From Pseudomonas mandelii (GTDB lineage Bacteria; Pseudomonadota; Gammaproteobacteria; Pseudomonadales; Pseudomonadaceae), in assembly GCF_024138395.1 (NCBI RefSeq), contig NZ_JAMYDU010000002.1:585782-649781 (forward strand): 64,000 nt of DNA, written 5' to 3'. Numbering within the stretch: the first letter of the stretch is position 1; every line of letters begins with the position of its first letter. Below are positions 1-8,250 of this stretch, piece after piece. The notes under the pieces are model-generated. The model had not been told where the DNA came from and made no database searches. It saw only the letters and a program-made list of their open reading frames with translations. Both the position numbers and the translations under genes were made by a program.

Positions 1-182
1 TGGCGGCTTGCGGGAGTAACCCGAAAGCCACGCCGGAACCCGCGCCTCAAACACATGGAAAGGGCTGCTACCAGGCCGACTGGCAAGCGGAAACCAACCC
101 GGTGATCAATAAGCGATCCGGGCCCGATGGCCTGGACAAATACGAGACCCAGGCCCCGGCCAAGGAACATGGTTGCCCTTGA
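1..182 (+). CDS. C-terminal part of a small lipoprotein (5' end outside window)
   Basis: The frame is open from the window edge and ends at a TGA at 180-182. The visible residues begin with an Ala-Ala-Cys that looks like the end of a lipobox, so nearly all of the mature lipoprotein may be present and only the signal peptide missing. The mature part is about 58 residues, hydrophilic, with three Cys and a Gly-Lys-Gly-Cys-Tyr motif. It precedes another small lipoprotein gene by about 50 bases in the same direction. I do not recognise the family, and the lipobox reading is an inference because the upstream sequence is absent. Confidence 0.55.
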   Translation, partial: AACGSNPKATPEPAPQTHGKGCYQADWQAETNPVINKRSGPDGLDKYETQAPAKEHGCP

Positions 183-234
183 GGGGTCTGACTCTTTACT
201 CAAGGCTGGCGGCGCCGTCAGTCGAGGAACACGG

Positions 235-567
235 ATGAAACGCTTTATCGCCGTTGCGGCACTGGCATTGCTGGCAGGTTGCGCCAATTTGAACCTGTTC
301 AACGCTGCCGAGCCAGCGGACAGCTGGACCACCTGGACCTGCGACAGCCAGGCCAAAGTGCTCTGGCGCTACACTGACATCAGCCGCAAGGAAGTCGACG
401 TGCGCCTGGGCGGTGCCGATCAGGTTTACCGCTTGAAGCTTGAGCCGGGCGCCGAAGGTTCGCTGTACAGCAACGACATGCTGGCGTTTCACGTAAAAGG
501 TGAGGAAGGCCTGGTGTACTGGGTCGCCACCAATGATTTGATCGGCCGCGGTTGTAAAGCCGAGTAA
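235..567 (+). CDS. MliC-like lipoprotein, putative inhibitor of C-type lysozyme
   Basis: A 110-residue protein with a lipoprotein signal peptide (MKRFIAVAALALLAGC, lipobox LAGC). The mature part has the short beta-barrel pattern of MliC: an early Trp-Thr-Cys, the YSNDMLAFHVKG stretch that matches the family's YSNG...F..KG signature, and a C-terminal Gly-Arg-Gly-Cys whose Cys would pair with the early one. MliC proteins are periplasmic membrane-anchored inhibitors that protect peptidoglycan from C-type lysozyme. The open frame extends upstream to 127, but the ATG at 235 has a GAGGA ribosome site and begins the signal peptide, so I chose it. Family assignment comes from motif pattern only. Confidence 0.75.
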   Translation: MKRFIAVAALALLAGCANLNLFNAAEPADSWTTWTCDSQAKVLWRYTDISRKEVDVRLGGADQVYRLKLEPGAEGSLYSNDMLAFHVKGEEGLVYWVATNDLIGRGCKAE

Positions 568-597
568 GACGATTGATTTGATCAACAGAGATCAAAA

Positions 598-686
598 TGT
601 GGGAGCGAGCTTGCTCGCGATGAGGCCATCACATCCAACACTGATGTGACAGTTGCACCGCTATCGCGAGCAAGCTCGCTCCCACA
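598..686. repeat. REP pair (family A, GTGGGAGCGAGCTTGCTCGCGAT type)
   Basis: Two inverted copies of a Pseudomonas REP palindrome separated by about 40 bases. It lies between the MliC-like gene and fba. Confidence 0.85.
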
Positions 687-828
687 GGGTTTCTGCGTAC
701 ATCTTCAGATTTAGGCAGCACCGAATTCGCAGCCCGGGCCAACCCCTGATCTGCAATAACTTGAATAGCCGCCGCCGCTACGGCAGGCTGGCACGATTAA
801 CGACCCTCAACCGGGAGAGACACACACA

Positions 829-1893
829 ATGGCACTTATCAGCATGCGCCAGATGCTGGACCACGCAGCCGAGTTCGGCTACGGCGTTCCAGCCTTCAAT
901 GTCAACAACCTTGAGCAGATGCGCGCCATCATGGAAGCCGCTGACAAGACTGACTCCCCGGTGATCGTCCAGGCTTCGGCCGGTGCTCGCAAATACGCAG
1001 GCGCCCCGTTCCTGCGTCACCTGATCCTGGCGGCAATCGAAGAATTCCCGCACATCCCGGTGTGCATGCACCAGGACCACGGCACCAGCCCTGACGTCTG
1101 CCAGCGCTCCATCCAACTGGGCTTCAGCTCGGTGATGATGGACGGTTCCCTCGGCGAAGACGGCAAGACCCCGACCGACTACGACTACAACGTCCGCGTT
1201 ACCCAACAAACCGTAGCCATGGCTCACGCCTGCGGCGTCTCGGTAGAAGGCGAGCTGGGTTGCCTGGGTTCGCTGGAAACCGGCATGGCCGGTGAAGAAG
1301 ACGGCATCGGCGCCGAAGGCGTTCTGGATCACAGCCAAATGCTGACCGACCCGGAAGAAGCTGCTGACTTCGTCAAACGCACCCAGGTCGACGCCCTGGC
1401 CATCGCCATCGGCACCAGCCACGGCGCCTACAAGTTCACCAAGCCACCTACCGGCGACGTGCTGGCCATCGACCGCATCAAAGAAATCCACAAACGTATC
1501 CCGAACACCCACCTGGTAATGCACGGTTCGTCTTCGGTTCCGCAAGAGTGGCTGGCGATCATCAACCAGTACGGCGGCGACATCAAAGAAACCTACGGCG
1601 TACCGGTTGAAGAAATCGTCGAAGGCATCAAGCACGGCGTACGCAAGGTCAACATTGATACTGACCTGCGTTTGGCGTCTACCGGTGCGATGCGTCGCCT
1701 GATGGCCACCAACCCGAGCGAGTTCGATCCGCGTAAGTTCTTTGGCGCGACCGTGACGGCGATGCGTGATGTGTGTATTGCACGTTATGAGCAGTTTGGT
1801 ACTGCGGGTAATGCTTCGAAGATCAAGCCGATCTCGTTGGAAGCGATGTATCAGCGGTATTTGAAGGGTGAGTTGAACGCTAAGGTTAATTAA
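829..1893 (+). CDS. fba: Class II fructose-1,6-bisphosphate aldolase
   Basis: Reversibly cleaves fructose-1,6-bisphosphate to glyceraldehyde-3-phosphate and dihydroxyacetone phosphate in the cytoplasm. The 354-residue protein starts [19 protein letters not shown] and has the class II zinc-aldolase signatures: HQDHG near residue 84 (zinc ligand His), a Glu-rich [11 protein letters not shown] segment, [17 protein letters not shown], and a C-terminal KVNIDTDLR phosphate-binding stretch. Its length and these motifs fit the Calvin-cycle subtype used by Pseudomonas, where gluconeogenesis depends on it. A GGGAGA site precedes the ATG. It is followed directly by a strong intrinsic terminator, so it is probably transcribed alone from a promoter in the REP-to-start interval. 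Confidence 0.97.
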   Translation: MALISMRQMLDHAAEFGYGVPAFNVNNLEQMRAIMEAADKTDSPVIVQASAGARKYAGAPFLRHLILAAIEEFPHIPVCMHQDHGTSPDVCQRSIQLGFSSVMMDGSLGEDGKTPTDYDYNVRVTQQTVAMAHACGVSVEGELGCLGSLETGMAGEEDGIGAEGVLDHSQMLTDPEEAADFVKRTQVDALAIAIGTSHGAYKFTKPPTGDVLAIDRIKEIHKRIPNTHLVMHGSSSVPQEWLAIINQYGGDIKETYGVPVEEIVEGIKHGVRKVNIDTDLRLASTGAMRRLMATNPSEFDPRKFFGATVTAMRDVCIARYEQFGTAGNASKIKPISLEAMYQRYLKGELNAKVN

Positions 1894-1915
1894 ATCGTAG
1901 CGTTTGGGCTGTACT

Positions 1916-1943
1916 AAAAAACCCGCAGCGATGCGGGTTTTTT
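1916..1943 (+). terminator. Intrinsic terminator of fba
   Basis: Stem AAACCCGC / GCGGGTTT with an AGCGAT loop, followed by a run of seven T. An A-run on the left makes it usable from both strands. Confidence 0.9.
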
Positions 1944-2033
1944 GTAGAGGTTATTTTAGTAAGTCCATCCATATTTAGTCTAAGAAACTCTGTGAAATCG
2001 GCGAAATCAATCTCGCGATTCAATCGTTTAAAC

Positions 2034-2327
2034 TTATCCTTTTGTCCCTTTTTCTGAATAACCAACATTTAAGTTTAATAGTTGAAACCATTCTGAAAAT
2101 GTCTTCCCGTTATCATTGCTCGTGCGTAAAGCAAAGCTGTGTTGCCCGCCAGGCAGCCCTGAGGCTGTTAAAACAAATTCATCATTTCTAGCAAAAGTAC
2201 TTGCATATAATCCTCCGCCGCCTGCCTCGTGCAGATATATAGTGTTCTGTCTTTCCGTGCTTCCTTGGAAGGTGAACGTTGCATCAGAAAAATTGCCCGT
2301 ATGGTCCATTTGTAAAGTAATGCTCAT
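2034..2327 (-). CDS. Hypothetical protein, 97 aa, in AT-rich islet
   Basis: An open frame on the minus strand starting ATG after a good GGGAGAG ribosome site 6-7 bases upstream. The protein is acidic to neutral, rich in Gly, Ser and Thr, with a Gly-Gly-Gly-Gly-Leu-Tyr loop and alternating hydrophobic residues that suggest an all-beta fold. It has no signal peptide or membrane segment. I do not recognise a family. Its base composition is clearly more AT-rich than fba, which together with its isolated position between two terminators suggests acquired DNA. It ends close to the fba terminator and converges with fba. Confidence 0.6.
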   Translation of the reverse strand: MSITLQMDHTGNFSDATFTFQGSTERQNTIYLHEAGGGGLYASTFARNDEFVLTASGLPGGQHSFALRTSNDNGKTFSEWFQLLNLNVGYSEKGTKG

Positions 2328-2916
2328 GCTTTTCTCTCCCAGTAATATTATTTCGGTGTAAACGTGACAGAAAAATGAGATGCGTTTATTTTAAATAAAA
2401 AGTGGCGGATTTATTTGTAAGCCATTTGTATGCCTTTTTCTTATTTTTTGTGTTTCGTAGATAAGGCTAGTTCTGTGAGGGTTAGCAGTCACCTGTAATA
2501 AATGACAGTTTTAATATCTTTTTGCTATAGGGAGGCAGATTTTTGAGGGAGAGGTGACAGATCTATTTAATTTGCCCAGAGAGAGTGCGAGAAGGGAGTG
2601 AGTAAAGGGCATTGGTGTGTCTCCATGACTTTTCTTATAGGGGGTGTCGTATTTACGCTGGGTAATACTCAGATTGGCCTACAGAAATGTCGACCCCCTC
2701 GACGCGGATCTGTCTGAAAGCGTCGTAGTGCTGCATCTGTGCTCCATCAAAAAAATCGCGATCAGACGGGGGGCAACTCAATCTGCCGCGATGTAAAACA
2801 AATGTCCCGACGCGTCGGGGCATTTGCTTTTATGGAGTTTGGAATGTAAAGGAATGGCCGCCTGATGATACAGATACTTTCTTTGTTCGGTGGGTGGTTT
2901 GGTTGTTTAAAGTGGA
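2328..2916. other. AT-rich non-coding stretch between two orphan ORFs
   Basis: No convincing gene. It holds a terminator-like hairpin (annotated separately at 2794-2831) and some short open frames without good ribosome sites, for example a 31-codon ATG frame from 2624. The hairpin may mark the end of a decayed gene on the plus strand. No insertion-sequence ends or att-like repeats were recognised. Confidence 0.5.
2794..2831 (+). terminator. Terminator-like hairpin
   Basis: Near-perfect palindrome: left arm CAAATGTCCCGACG and right arm CGTCGGGGCATTTG with one G-T wobble, followed by CTTTTAT and preceded by an A-rich tract. It stands alone, with no intact gene before it on the plus strand. Confidence 0.65.
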
Positions 2917-3450
2917 GTGGTAATTCCAAATGGGTATAAAAAACTGTCAGATATTAAAGGTATGCCGGTGCCGGCAGAAGCTTACTCTTTTAACTCAATT
3001 ACTTGCCGGATAAAAAACATGGAAATCGAGTCGAAGAATAGCACTTGGGGTGTACTGAAAGTTACATACAAATATCCAGAATATGGTGAGCACAGCCTGA
3101 AGCTGGAGGGGCATGGTTCTCCTTTGATAATTTCTGGAGAGTTCTTTTATATTAACCCGAAGTATCAGCAGCTAGGAGGGCACGATTATTATATGGCAAT
3201 TAAAGGTAAATTGGATCTCGAGGTTGGCAAGACCTACACACTACGCCGGGATGACGCAGATCTTTCTGCGCATTTGGAAATTGATCATATAAATGGTGAT
3301 AAATCTGCTGACGGTACGTTTCGTTTGACAGAGGGCGGGCTGTATCCCAAGGGCGACTTCCAATTGTTTGAAGAAGTTGAAGGAGGAGTTTTGTCAGCGG
3401 AGGGAGAATTTGAATTCCAAGAAGTTCAAGGTCAAAGTTACCACCGTTGA
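2917..3450 (+). CDS. Hypothetical protein, about 177 aa, AT-rich
   Basis: Open frame of 178 codons with a GTG as the first candidate start (reading V-I-P-N-G-Y-K-K-L). The ribosome site before the GTG is poor; the next start, an ATG at 2962, has an AAAGGT 5 bases upstream. The protein is hydrophilic, Gly- and Glu-rich, and looks all-beta, with no signal peptide, membrane segment or Cys pair. It ends in an acidic tail (EEVEGGVLSAEGEFEFQEV). No family was recognised. The AT-rich codon use differs from the surrounding core genes. It could be a truncated 3' part of a larger gene, because no clear start exists. A terminator follows after about 110 bases. Confidence 0.55.
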   Translation: MVIPNGYKKLSDIKGMPVPAEAYSFNSITCRIKNMEIESKNSTWGVLKVTYKYPEYGEHSLKLEGHGSPLIISGEFFYINPKYQQLGGHDYYMAIKGKLDLEVGKTYTLRRDDADLSAHLEIDHINGDKSADGTFRLTEGGLYPKGDFQLFEEVEGGVLSAEGEFEFQEVQGQSYHR

Positions 3451-3563
3451 TACAGGTCTAACGCGTACAGCAGACTCATGGAGTCCAGGAACCGGGAAGT
3501 ATTCAAAACTCTAAAGGATCCGCGCCTTTCACGCCTCCGAAAGAGTCAAAATAAGCACGTAGT

Positions 3564-3590
3564 AAAAACCCGCAATGATGCGGGTTTTTT
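3564..3590. terminator. Intrinsic terminator, bidirectional
   Basis: AAAACCCGC / GCGGGTTTT stem with an AATGAT loop and T-run. It is almost identical to the fba terminator at 1916-1943. It can serve the AT-rich ORF ending at 3450 and, from the other strand, the gene ending at 3607. Confidence 0.85.
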
Positions 3591-3606
3591 AATGCTTGAA
3601 AATTGA

Positions 3607-3900
3607 TTACTGAGCCTTGGGAGAATCAAACCCACGCTGTTCAATCACCCCAAACACATCGGCAATGTCCTGGACCATAATCCGGGCGATGTTGGTGACG
3701 GTGTTGATATCGTTCTCGGCGTAGTCGGGGAGGCTGGTGCAGGCCATGAGGTTCAGGTATTTGAGGACGGCGTTGAGGCGTTCGCTGACGCAGTTGTGGA
3801 GTTCGCGTAGCGGGGCGTCGCTGTCGATGAGCAGGACGGGGGAGTCGGTGGCGAGTTGGGACATTGGGGTGAAGCGGTGGGGCGGGTGTTGATTGATCAT
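3607..3900 (-). CDS. Small Pseudomonas protein, DUF3077/DUF6124-like
   Basis: 97 residues from an ATG with an AAGGA site (GTTAAGGATTTCCC before the ATG). The protein has a hydrophobic core helix (LLIDSDAPLRELHNCVSERLNAVLKYL) and a second helical stretch toward the C-terminus. The layout resembles small Pseudomonas-specific proteins of the DUF3077/DUF6124 type that occur in many copies per genome, but I assign this only from pattern. Function is unknown. Its 200-base leader is highly structured and holds mutually complementary segments, so expression is probably controlled by an antisense RNA made from the same leader (see the ncRNA entry). Confidence 0.7.
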   Translation of the reverse strand: MINQHPPHRFTPMSQLATDSPVLLIDSDAPLRELHNCVSERLNAVLKYLNLMACTSLPDYAENDINTVTNIARIMVQDIADVFGVIEQRGFDSPKAQ

Positions 3901-3964
3901 GGGAAATCCTTAACTCAAGAAAAGAATTTGCCACCGTTTGCTGCGAAACAAATGGGGTGGCAGC

Positions 3965-4125
3965 TGTGCGCGGGTTCGCAGACCGAGGAGTTAAGACCCG
4001 GCAGACCCGAAGGTCTCCCACGCACAGCCGCCATAAAAACGAGTACGGGCAAATGCTGCCCGTGTCGTATTTTGACGGTTGTGGTTCTAACTCGGTAGGG
4101 CTGCGAAACCCTATCGCCGACTGTT
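3965..4125 (-). ncRNA. C4/P4-CI-like structured antisense leader RNA
   Basis: Read on the minus strand, the leader of the small ORF contains a segment at 4110-4083 that is complementary, with a few bulges, to a segment at 3998-3971 (plus-strand copies GGTTCTAACTCGG... and the reverse complement of GGGTTCGCAGACCGAGG...). Between them lie a 7-bp GGGCA hairpin (about 4052-4070) followed by CTCGTTTTT, and an AGACC-TTCG-GGTCT hairpin. The target segment is enclosed in a GGCTGTGCG/CGCACAGC stem. An upstream antisense copy and a downstream structured target on one transcript is the logic of phage P1 C4 and P4 CI RNAs. Family membership is inferred from layout. Confidence 0.5.
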
Positions 4126-4199
4126 GCCGACGACGGGGCGAACTATAAGCGGCGACTTTGGTGACTGCAACCGGGGTGTAGGACGGTTTGCGTAGCTCA

Positions 4200-4234
4200 A
4201 GATCAAAAGATCGCAGCCTTCGGCAGCTCCTACA
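4200..4234. repeat. Single family B REP unit (GATCGCAGCCTTCGGCAGCTCCTACA)
   Basis: One unpaired unit. The same unit occurs as inverted pairs at 8251-8354 and 33436-33538. Confidence 0.8.
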
Positions 4235-4429
4235 GGGGGGGTGGGGATGCCACTTTTTGTGGCTAGAGGGCTTGCCCCGTTTGGCGGCACGTCCGTCGTC
4301 AACCGGGCGGTGCGGTGTGTCTGAGGAATTGGGTCGCAGGGTTTGGGGCTGCTTCGCTGCCCAGCGGGAGCAAGCTCTCTCATCACAGTCGGAGCAATCC
4401 TACGGGTTTTGCAGATGCCCGAATCGTCC

Positions 4430-4574
4430 GTAGCAGCTGTCGAGCCTGCGAGCCTGCGTTCGGCTGCGTAGCAGTCGCAAAATCAGACTCCACGTTTTTT
4501 CAGGCAAAACGTATGAGCCGGACTGCGACCGCTTTGCGGCCGAACGCAGCCTCGCGGGCTCGGCAGCTGCTACA
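4430..4574. repeat. Family C large inverted repeat
   Basis: Outer arms GTAGCAGCTGTCGAGCCTGC / GCGGGCTCGGCAGCTGCTAC, with inner CTGCGTTCGGC / GCCGAACGCAG. The core differs from the other three copies of the family in this window (15.6, 22.1 and 43.9 kb). Confidence 0.8.
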
Positions 4575-4591
4575 GGGGGGATCGAGTCAAC

Positions 4592-5260
4592 TTAGGTATC
4601 GTGATCGATATCCAGCTTGCTGAACGTCACTTCCCCGCCTTCGCTGGTGTACCCGGTATTGTCCTGCACGTAGACGCCGGCCTTGAAGTACAGCGGTTTA
4701 TCACGCCACATCGCGCTGATGTCGGTGTCCCACTGGTAGCCCGCCGCACTGATGCCCAATGCACCGCCGGGGCTGAGGTGGATGAGGTAGGAGAATTCGC
4801 GGTCGAGTTTGATTCCGGTGGCGATGGTGATGACCCGGGCGGTGTCGTCGTCGGGGTGCATGCGGACTTTGGCGACGATGTTTCCGGTTTCGCTGTAGTC
4901 TTTGTATTGATACTCGAGTTTCACCATGGGCTTCTGGCTTTTGAAGGCATGGATCTGACCAATGACGATCTTGCCCGTGCTGGGTACCTTGCTGACCGTA
5001 AGGGTCGCACGCAGAAAGTTATCCGCGTCGGGGTAGTACCAGTTTTTCAACGTGCCATTGCTGTAGGTTTCGCGCAGTTCGGTGCGAGGGTAAATCGCGT
5101 TTTCAGTGCGAGTGCCGGTTACCGGGGACCAGAAAAACAAGGTGCCGGTGTCGGAGTGGAAGTATTGATCCTTGAAGCCGTCCACCAGTCTGGTTGTTTC
5201 AACGGTGTACGGCGGACTGCCGACAGGAACACTGAGGTTCCAGGTTTCGAGATCGATCAT
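4592..5260 (-). CDS. PL7-family alginate lyase, cytoplasmic form
   Basis: A 222-residue polysaccharide lyase family 7 protein. The three PL7 signatures are present in order: RTELRE, QIHA and YFKAGVYVQ. The first carries the catalytic Arg, the second the Gln-Ile-His of the active-site cleft and the third the catalytic Tyr. PL7 enzymes cut alginate by beta-elimination; the QIH form often favours polyguluronate or mixed blocks. The frame is open to 5389, but the ATG at 5260 has a GGAAG site and begins the family core (MIDLETWNLSVPVG), so I chose it. No signal peptide is seen with either start, so export would need another route. It has no alginate biosynthesis neighbours; related stand-alone enzymes are known in pseudomonads. 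Confidence 0.88.
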   Translation of the reverse strand: MIDLETWNLSVPVGSPPYTVETTRLVDGFKDQYFHSDTGTLFFWSPVTGTRTENAIYPRTELRETYSNGTLKNWYYPDADNFLRATLTVSKVPSTGKIVIGQIHAFKSQKPMVKLEYQYKDYSETGNIVAKVRMHPDDDTARVITIATGIKLDREFSYLIHLSPGGALGISAAGYQWDTDISAMWRDKPLYFKAGVYVQDNTGYTSEGGEVTFSKLDIDHDT

Positions 5261-5580
5261 ATTCAGCTTCCACGTTTTTTTTTGCTGCACGCACGTGCCA
5301 GAAGCTCTAGCCCGCGCCTTCGAGGGGTCTTTATAAGCGTTGAAGACATCTTTGTTAATGCCCGTTTGGCAGATGGTTGACGTCAACATCCTGTCGAAAT
5401 GCCATCTTTCCCGGTTTCCGGGGCCTGTAGGACTGACCGTTAGTCGGCTATGTGAAACTTTCCTGAAGTGATGGCATACCGGCAGCTTCTGCTTTCGCGG
5501 ATCCGGGTCTAGAGTGAAGTCGCACTATGTGTCCGGTTTTCACAAGAGGCCGGCCTGAAGTCCCGAACAAGAGATGCAGC
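5261..5580. other. Intergenic region, divergent promoters expected
   Basis: Lies between the divergently transcribed alginate lyase and GGDEF-EAL genes. No repeat, terminator or recognised operator. It should hold both promoters, but no box was convincing by eye. Confidence 0.5.
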
Positions 5581-7704
5581 ATGGAATGCGCACAACCTAT
5601 GCCAGTTGAAGGCAGCTCAATCCTTTTAATTGTTGATGATTACCCCGAAAACCTGATCAGCATGCGCGCGTTGTTACAGTGCCAGGACTGGCAGGTCATC
5701 ACTGCGGCTTCCGGTTTTGAAGCGCTTGGCCTGTTACTCGAACACGATGTCGACCTGGTGCTGCTGGATGTGCAGATGCCGGGTATGGACGGTTTTGAAG
5801 TGGCGCGCTTGATGCGTGGCAGCCAGCGAACCCGCCTCACGCCGATCATTTTCCTTACCGCCAACGAACAATCTCAGGACGCCGTGATCAAGGGCTACGC
5901 CAGTGGCGCGGTGGATTACCTGTTCAAACCGTTCGACCCGCAAATTCTCAAGCCCAAAGTCCAGGCCCTGCTCGAGCATCAGCGTAATCGCCGTGCCTTG
6001 CAGCAGTTGAGCCATGACCTGGAAGTCGCTCGAGCCTTCAATGCCTCGGTGCTGGATAACGCCGCCGAAGGCATTCTGGTGGTTGGCGAGGACGGGCTGA
6101 TTCGCTTTGCGAACCCGGCGATGTCCCGCCTGCTCAATGCCATGGTGCATGAGCTGCAAGGCAAAGAGTTTCTGGATTTCCTGCAAAAACCGCACATCCC
6201 GATCTGGGCCGACTCCGAATTGTTGGCCGGCTACAAACGCGGTGAAACCCTGCGTCTGCACGATGCGTTACTGCGTACCGCGCCCGGCCAGCAAGTGCCG
6301 GTGGCGCTGTCCTGTGCGCCGTTGCCCACCGAACAACAGGCCATGGTGGTGACGGTGCTGGACATGTCGGTTGTGCGCCACCTGCATCAGCAACTGGAGT
6401 TCCAGGCGGTGACCGACCCGCTGACTGGCCTGCTCAATCGCCGGGGTTTCTACCAGACCGTTGAAAACCTGCTGCTGCGCGGCGAACGCTCCGAGAGCAC
6501 CTGGGTGCTGTTGTACCTGGACCTCGACGGCTTCAAGCGGGTCAATGACTCCCTCGGCCACGATGCCGGCGACCGGGTGTTGCGTTGGGTGTCCGAGCAG
6601 TTGAAGGCGTGTCTGCGGCCCTTCGATATTCTGGCGCGGATGGGCGGGGATGAGTTCACTGCGCTACTGGATCTTGAGCTTCCTGAGCAAGCGGCAAAGA
6701 TTGCTGAAAAGCTCATCGAGCGGGTGTCGATCTGCCAGCAAATCGATGGAATGGACATCGCCTTGGGCGCCAGTATCGGCATCGCCACTTATCCCGATTG
6801 CGGGGCGAATCTCGACGGGTTGATGCGCGCGTCCGACATCGCCATGTACGAAGCCAAGCGCGCCGGGCGTCAGCAATATCGCTTCTACGATCACGAAATG
6901 AATGGCCGGGCGCGCTCGCGGCTGATGCTCGAAGAGAGCGTGCGCACGGCCATCGAGAATCGCGATTTCAACCTGGTGTATCAGCCTCAGGTGGCGATTG
7001 CCGACGGGCAGATTCGCGGGTTCGAGGCGTTGCTGCGCTGGCAGCATCCGAGTGTCGGCGATGTACCGCCGGGGCTGTTTTTGCCGTTGCTGGAAGAGGC
7101 GCGGTTGATCAGTCGTCTGGGCAGCTGGATTTACCATCGTGGGGCCAAACAGCGAAAAGCCTGGGAAACCTTGTTTGCCGAAGATCTGGTGCTGGGCGTC
7201 AGTTTGAGCAGCACGCAATTCGGTTTGCCCAATCTGGTCACCGAGCTGCGTCAGGTTCTGGAGCGCCATGGTTTGAAGCCGCGACAGCTGGAGGTCGAGG
7301 TCACGGAAGAGGCCTTGATGCTCAACCCCGACGAAACCCGCAAGCAACTACGTTTGTTGCGCAATTTGGGGGTGCGGGTGGCGCTGGATGATTTTGGCTC
7401 GGGGGCTTGTTCGCTGGCGCACTTGCGCGATCTGGAGCTGGACACGCTCAAACTCGACCGGCATCTCATCGCTCGGTTGCCGGGGTCCGAACGGGATGCA
7501 GCGCTGGCACGCAGTGTCATCGATTTGTGCAAACAGTTCAGCCTGTTGGTCATCGCTGAAGGGGTGGAGACGGTGGCGCAATATGAATGGCTGCAAGCCA
7601 ACGGTTGCCAGTATGTGCAGGGGTTTCTGGTTGCGCGGCCGTTGATGGCCGAGGACACGCGTCACTTTATCGAGCCGTTCGACTGGAGCGCGCTGACGAG
7701 TTGA
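5581..7704 (+). CDS. Response regulator with PAS, GGDEF and EAL domains
   Basis: A 707-residue cytoplasmic c-di-GMP signalling protein. Residues about 12-130 are a receiver domain with acidic patch DD, phospho-acceptor Asp63 (LLDVQMPGMDGFE) and Lys in FKPFDP. Residues about 155-280 resemble a PAS domain. The GGDEF motif is intact at 355-359 (RMGGDEFTAL), so cyclase activity is possible. The EAL domain starts at Glu482 (FEALLRWQHP) and keeps EVTEE, DDFGSG, KLDR and AEGVET, but the usual VNLS metal-ligand Asn is Ser541 (GVSLSS), which may weaken phosphodiesterase activity. The ATG at 5581 was preferred over upstream codons to 5527 because the domain begins shortly after it; the ATG at 5599 is also possible. 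The partner kinase is not in the window. Confidence 0.92.
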   Translation: MECAQPMPVEGSSILLIVDDYPENLISMRALLQCQDWQVITAASGFEALGLLLEHDVDLVLLDVQMPGMDGFEVARLMRGSQRTRLTPIIFLTANEQSQDAVIKGYASGAVDYLFKPFDPQILKPKVQALLEHQRNRRALQQLSHDLEVARAFNASVLDNAAEGILVVGEDGLIRFANPAMSRLLNAMVHELQGKEFLDFLQKPHIPIWADSELLAGYKRGETLRLHDALLRTAPGQQVPVALSCAPLPTEQQAMVVTVLDMSVVRHLHQQLEFQAVTDPLTGLLNRRGFYQTVENLLLRGERSESTWVLLYLDLDGFKRVNDSLGHDAGDRVLRWVSEQLKACLRPFDILARMGGDEFTALLDLELPEQAAKIAEKLIERVSICQQIDGMDIALGASIGIATYPDCGANLDGLMRASDIAMYEAKRAGRQQYRFYDHEMNGRARSRLMLEESVRTAIENRDFNLVYQPQVAIADGQIRGFEALLRWQHPSVGDVPPGLFLPLLEEARLISRLGSWIYHRGAKQRKAWETLFAEDLVLGVSLSSTQFGLPNLVTELRQVLERHGLKPRQLEVEVTEEALMLNPDETRKQLRLLRNLGVRVALDDFGSGACSLAHLRDLELDTLKLDRHLIARLPGSERDAALARSVIDLCKQFSLLVIAEGVETVAQYEWLQANGCQYVQGFLVARPLMAEDTRHFIEPFDWSALTS

Positions 7705-7749
7705 ATTCGTTACACTGACGACCTTTTCGTGACTCGTGTTGCCGCCCCA

Positions 7750-8241
7750 ATGACCGCGTTGAAATACCTCCAGGCCTATCCCGCAGCGTTGCAGGACCAG
7801 GTGCGCCAACTGATCGCCGAAGGTCGGCTGGGCGATTACCTGAGCCAGCGGTATCCGGAAAAGCACGGGGTGCAGAGCGACAAGGCGCTGTACACCTATG
7901 CTTTGGACCTCAAGCAGGAATACCTGCGTAACGCCCCGGCGATCGACAAGGTGTTATTCGACAATCGTCTGGACCTGACCCACCGCGCGCTCGGCCTGCA
8001 CACTGCGATTTCCCGGGTGCAAGGCGGCAAGCTCAAGGCCAAGAAAGAAATTCGCATCGCCTCGCTGTTCAAGGACGCGGCGCCGCAGTTTCTGAAAATG
8101 ATCGTGGTGCATGAGTTGGCGCACTTCAAAGAGTCGGATCACAACAAGGCGTTCTACCAGCTGTGCGAACACATGTTGCCGGGGTATCACCAGGTGGAGT
8201 TCGATTTGCGGGTGTACCTGACTTGGCGGGAGATGCAATAG
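7750..8241 (+). CDS. YgjP-like zinc metallopeptidase domain protein
   Basis: A 163-residue protein with the zinc motif HELAHFKESDHNKAF: the HExxH plus the downstream His five residues later is the pattern of YgjP/WLM-type metallopeptidases (M48-related, DUF45). A basic segment (GGKLKAKKEIRIASLF) precedes the motif. No signal peptide or membrane helix, so cytoplasmic. The frame opens at a GTG (7729), but the ATG at 7750 begins the conserved part, so I prefer it. It follows the GGDEF-EAL gene by about 45 bases in the same direction and could share its transcript. The substrate is unknown. Confidence 0.8.
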   Translation: MTALKYLQAYPAALQDQVRQLIAEGRLGDYLSQRYPEKHGVQSDKALYTYALDLKQEYLRNAPAIDKVLFDNRLDLTHRALGLHTAISRVQGGKLKAKKEIRIASLFKDAAPQFLKMIVVHELAHFKESDHNKAFYQLCEHMLPGYHQVEFDLRVYLTWREMQ

Positions 8242-8250
8242 AAGATCAAG

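Larger units (their letters stand above)
3901..4591. other. Intergenic region with structured leader and repeats
   Basis: No protein gene supported. From left to right it holds the C4-like leader (to about 4125), a half REP of family B at 4200-4234, a short spacer, and the large family C inverted repeat at 4430-4574. Confidence 0.7.

Noticed and set aside
3900..4125. Prophage remnant
   Set aside because: The leader resembles phage C4/P4-CI RNA, but no integrase, structural gene or att repeat is present nearby.
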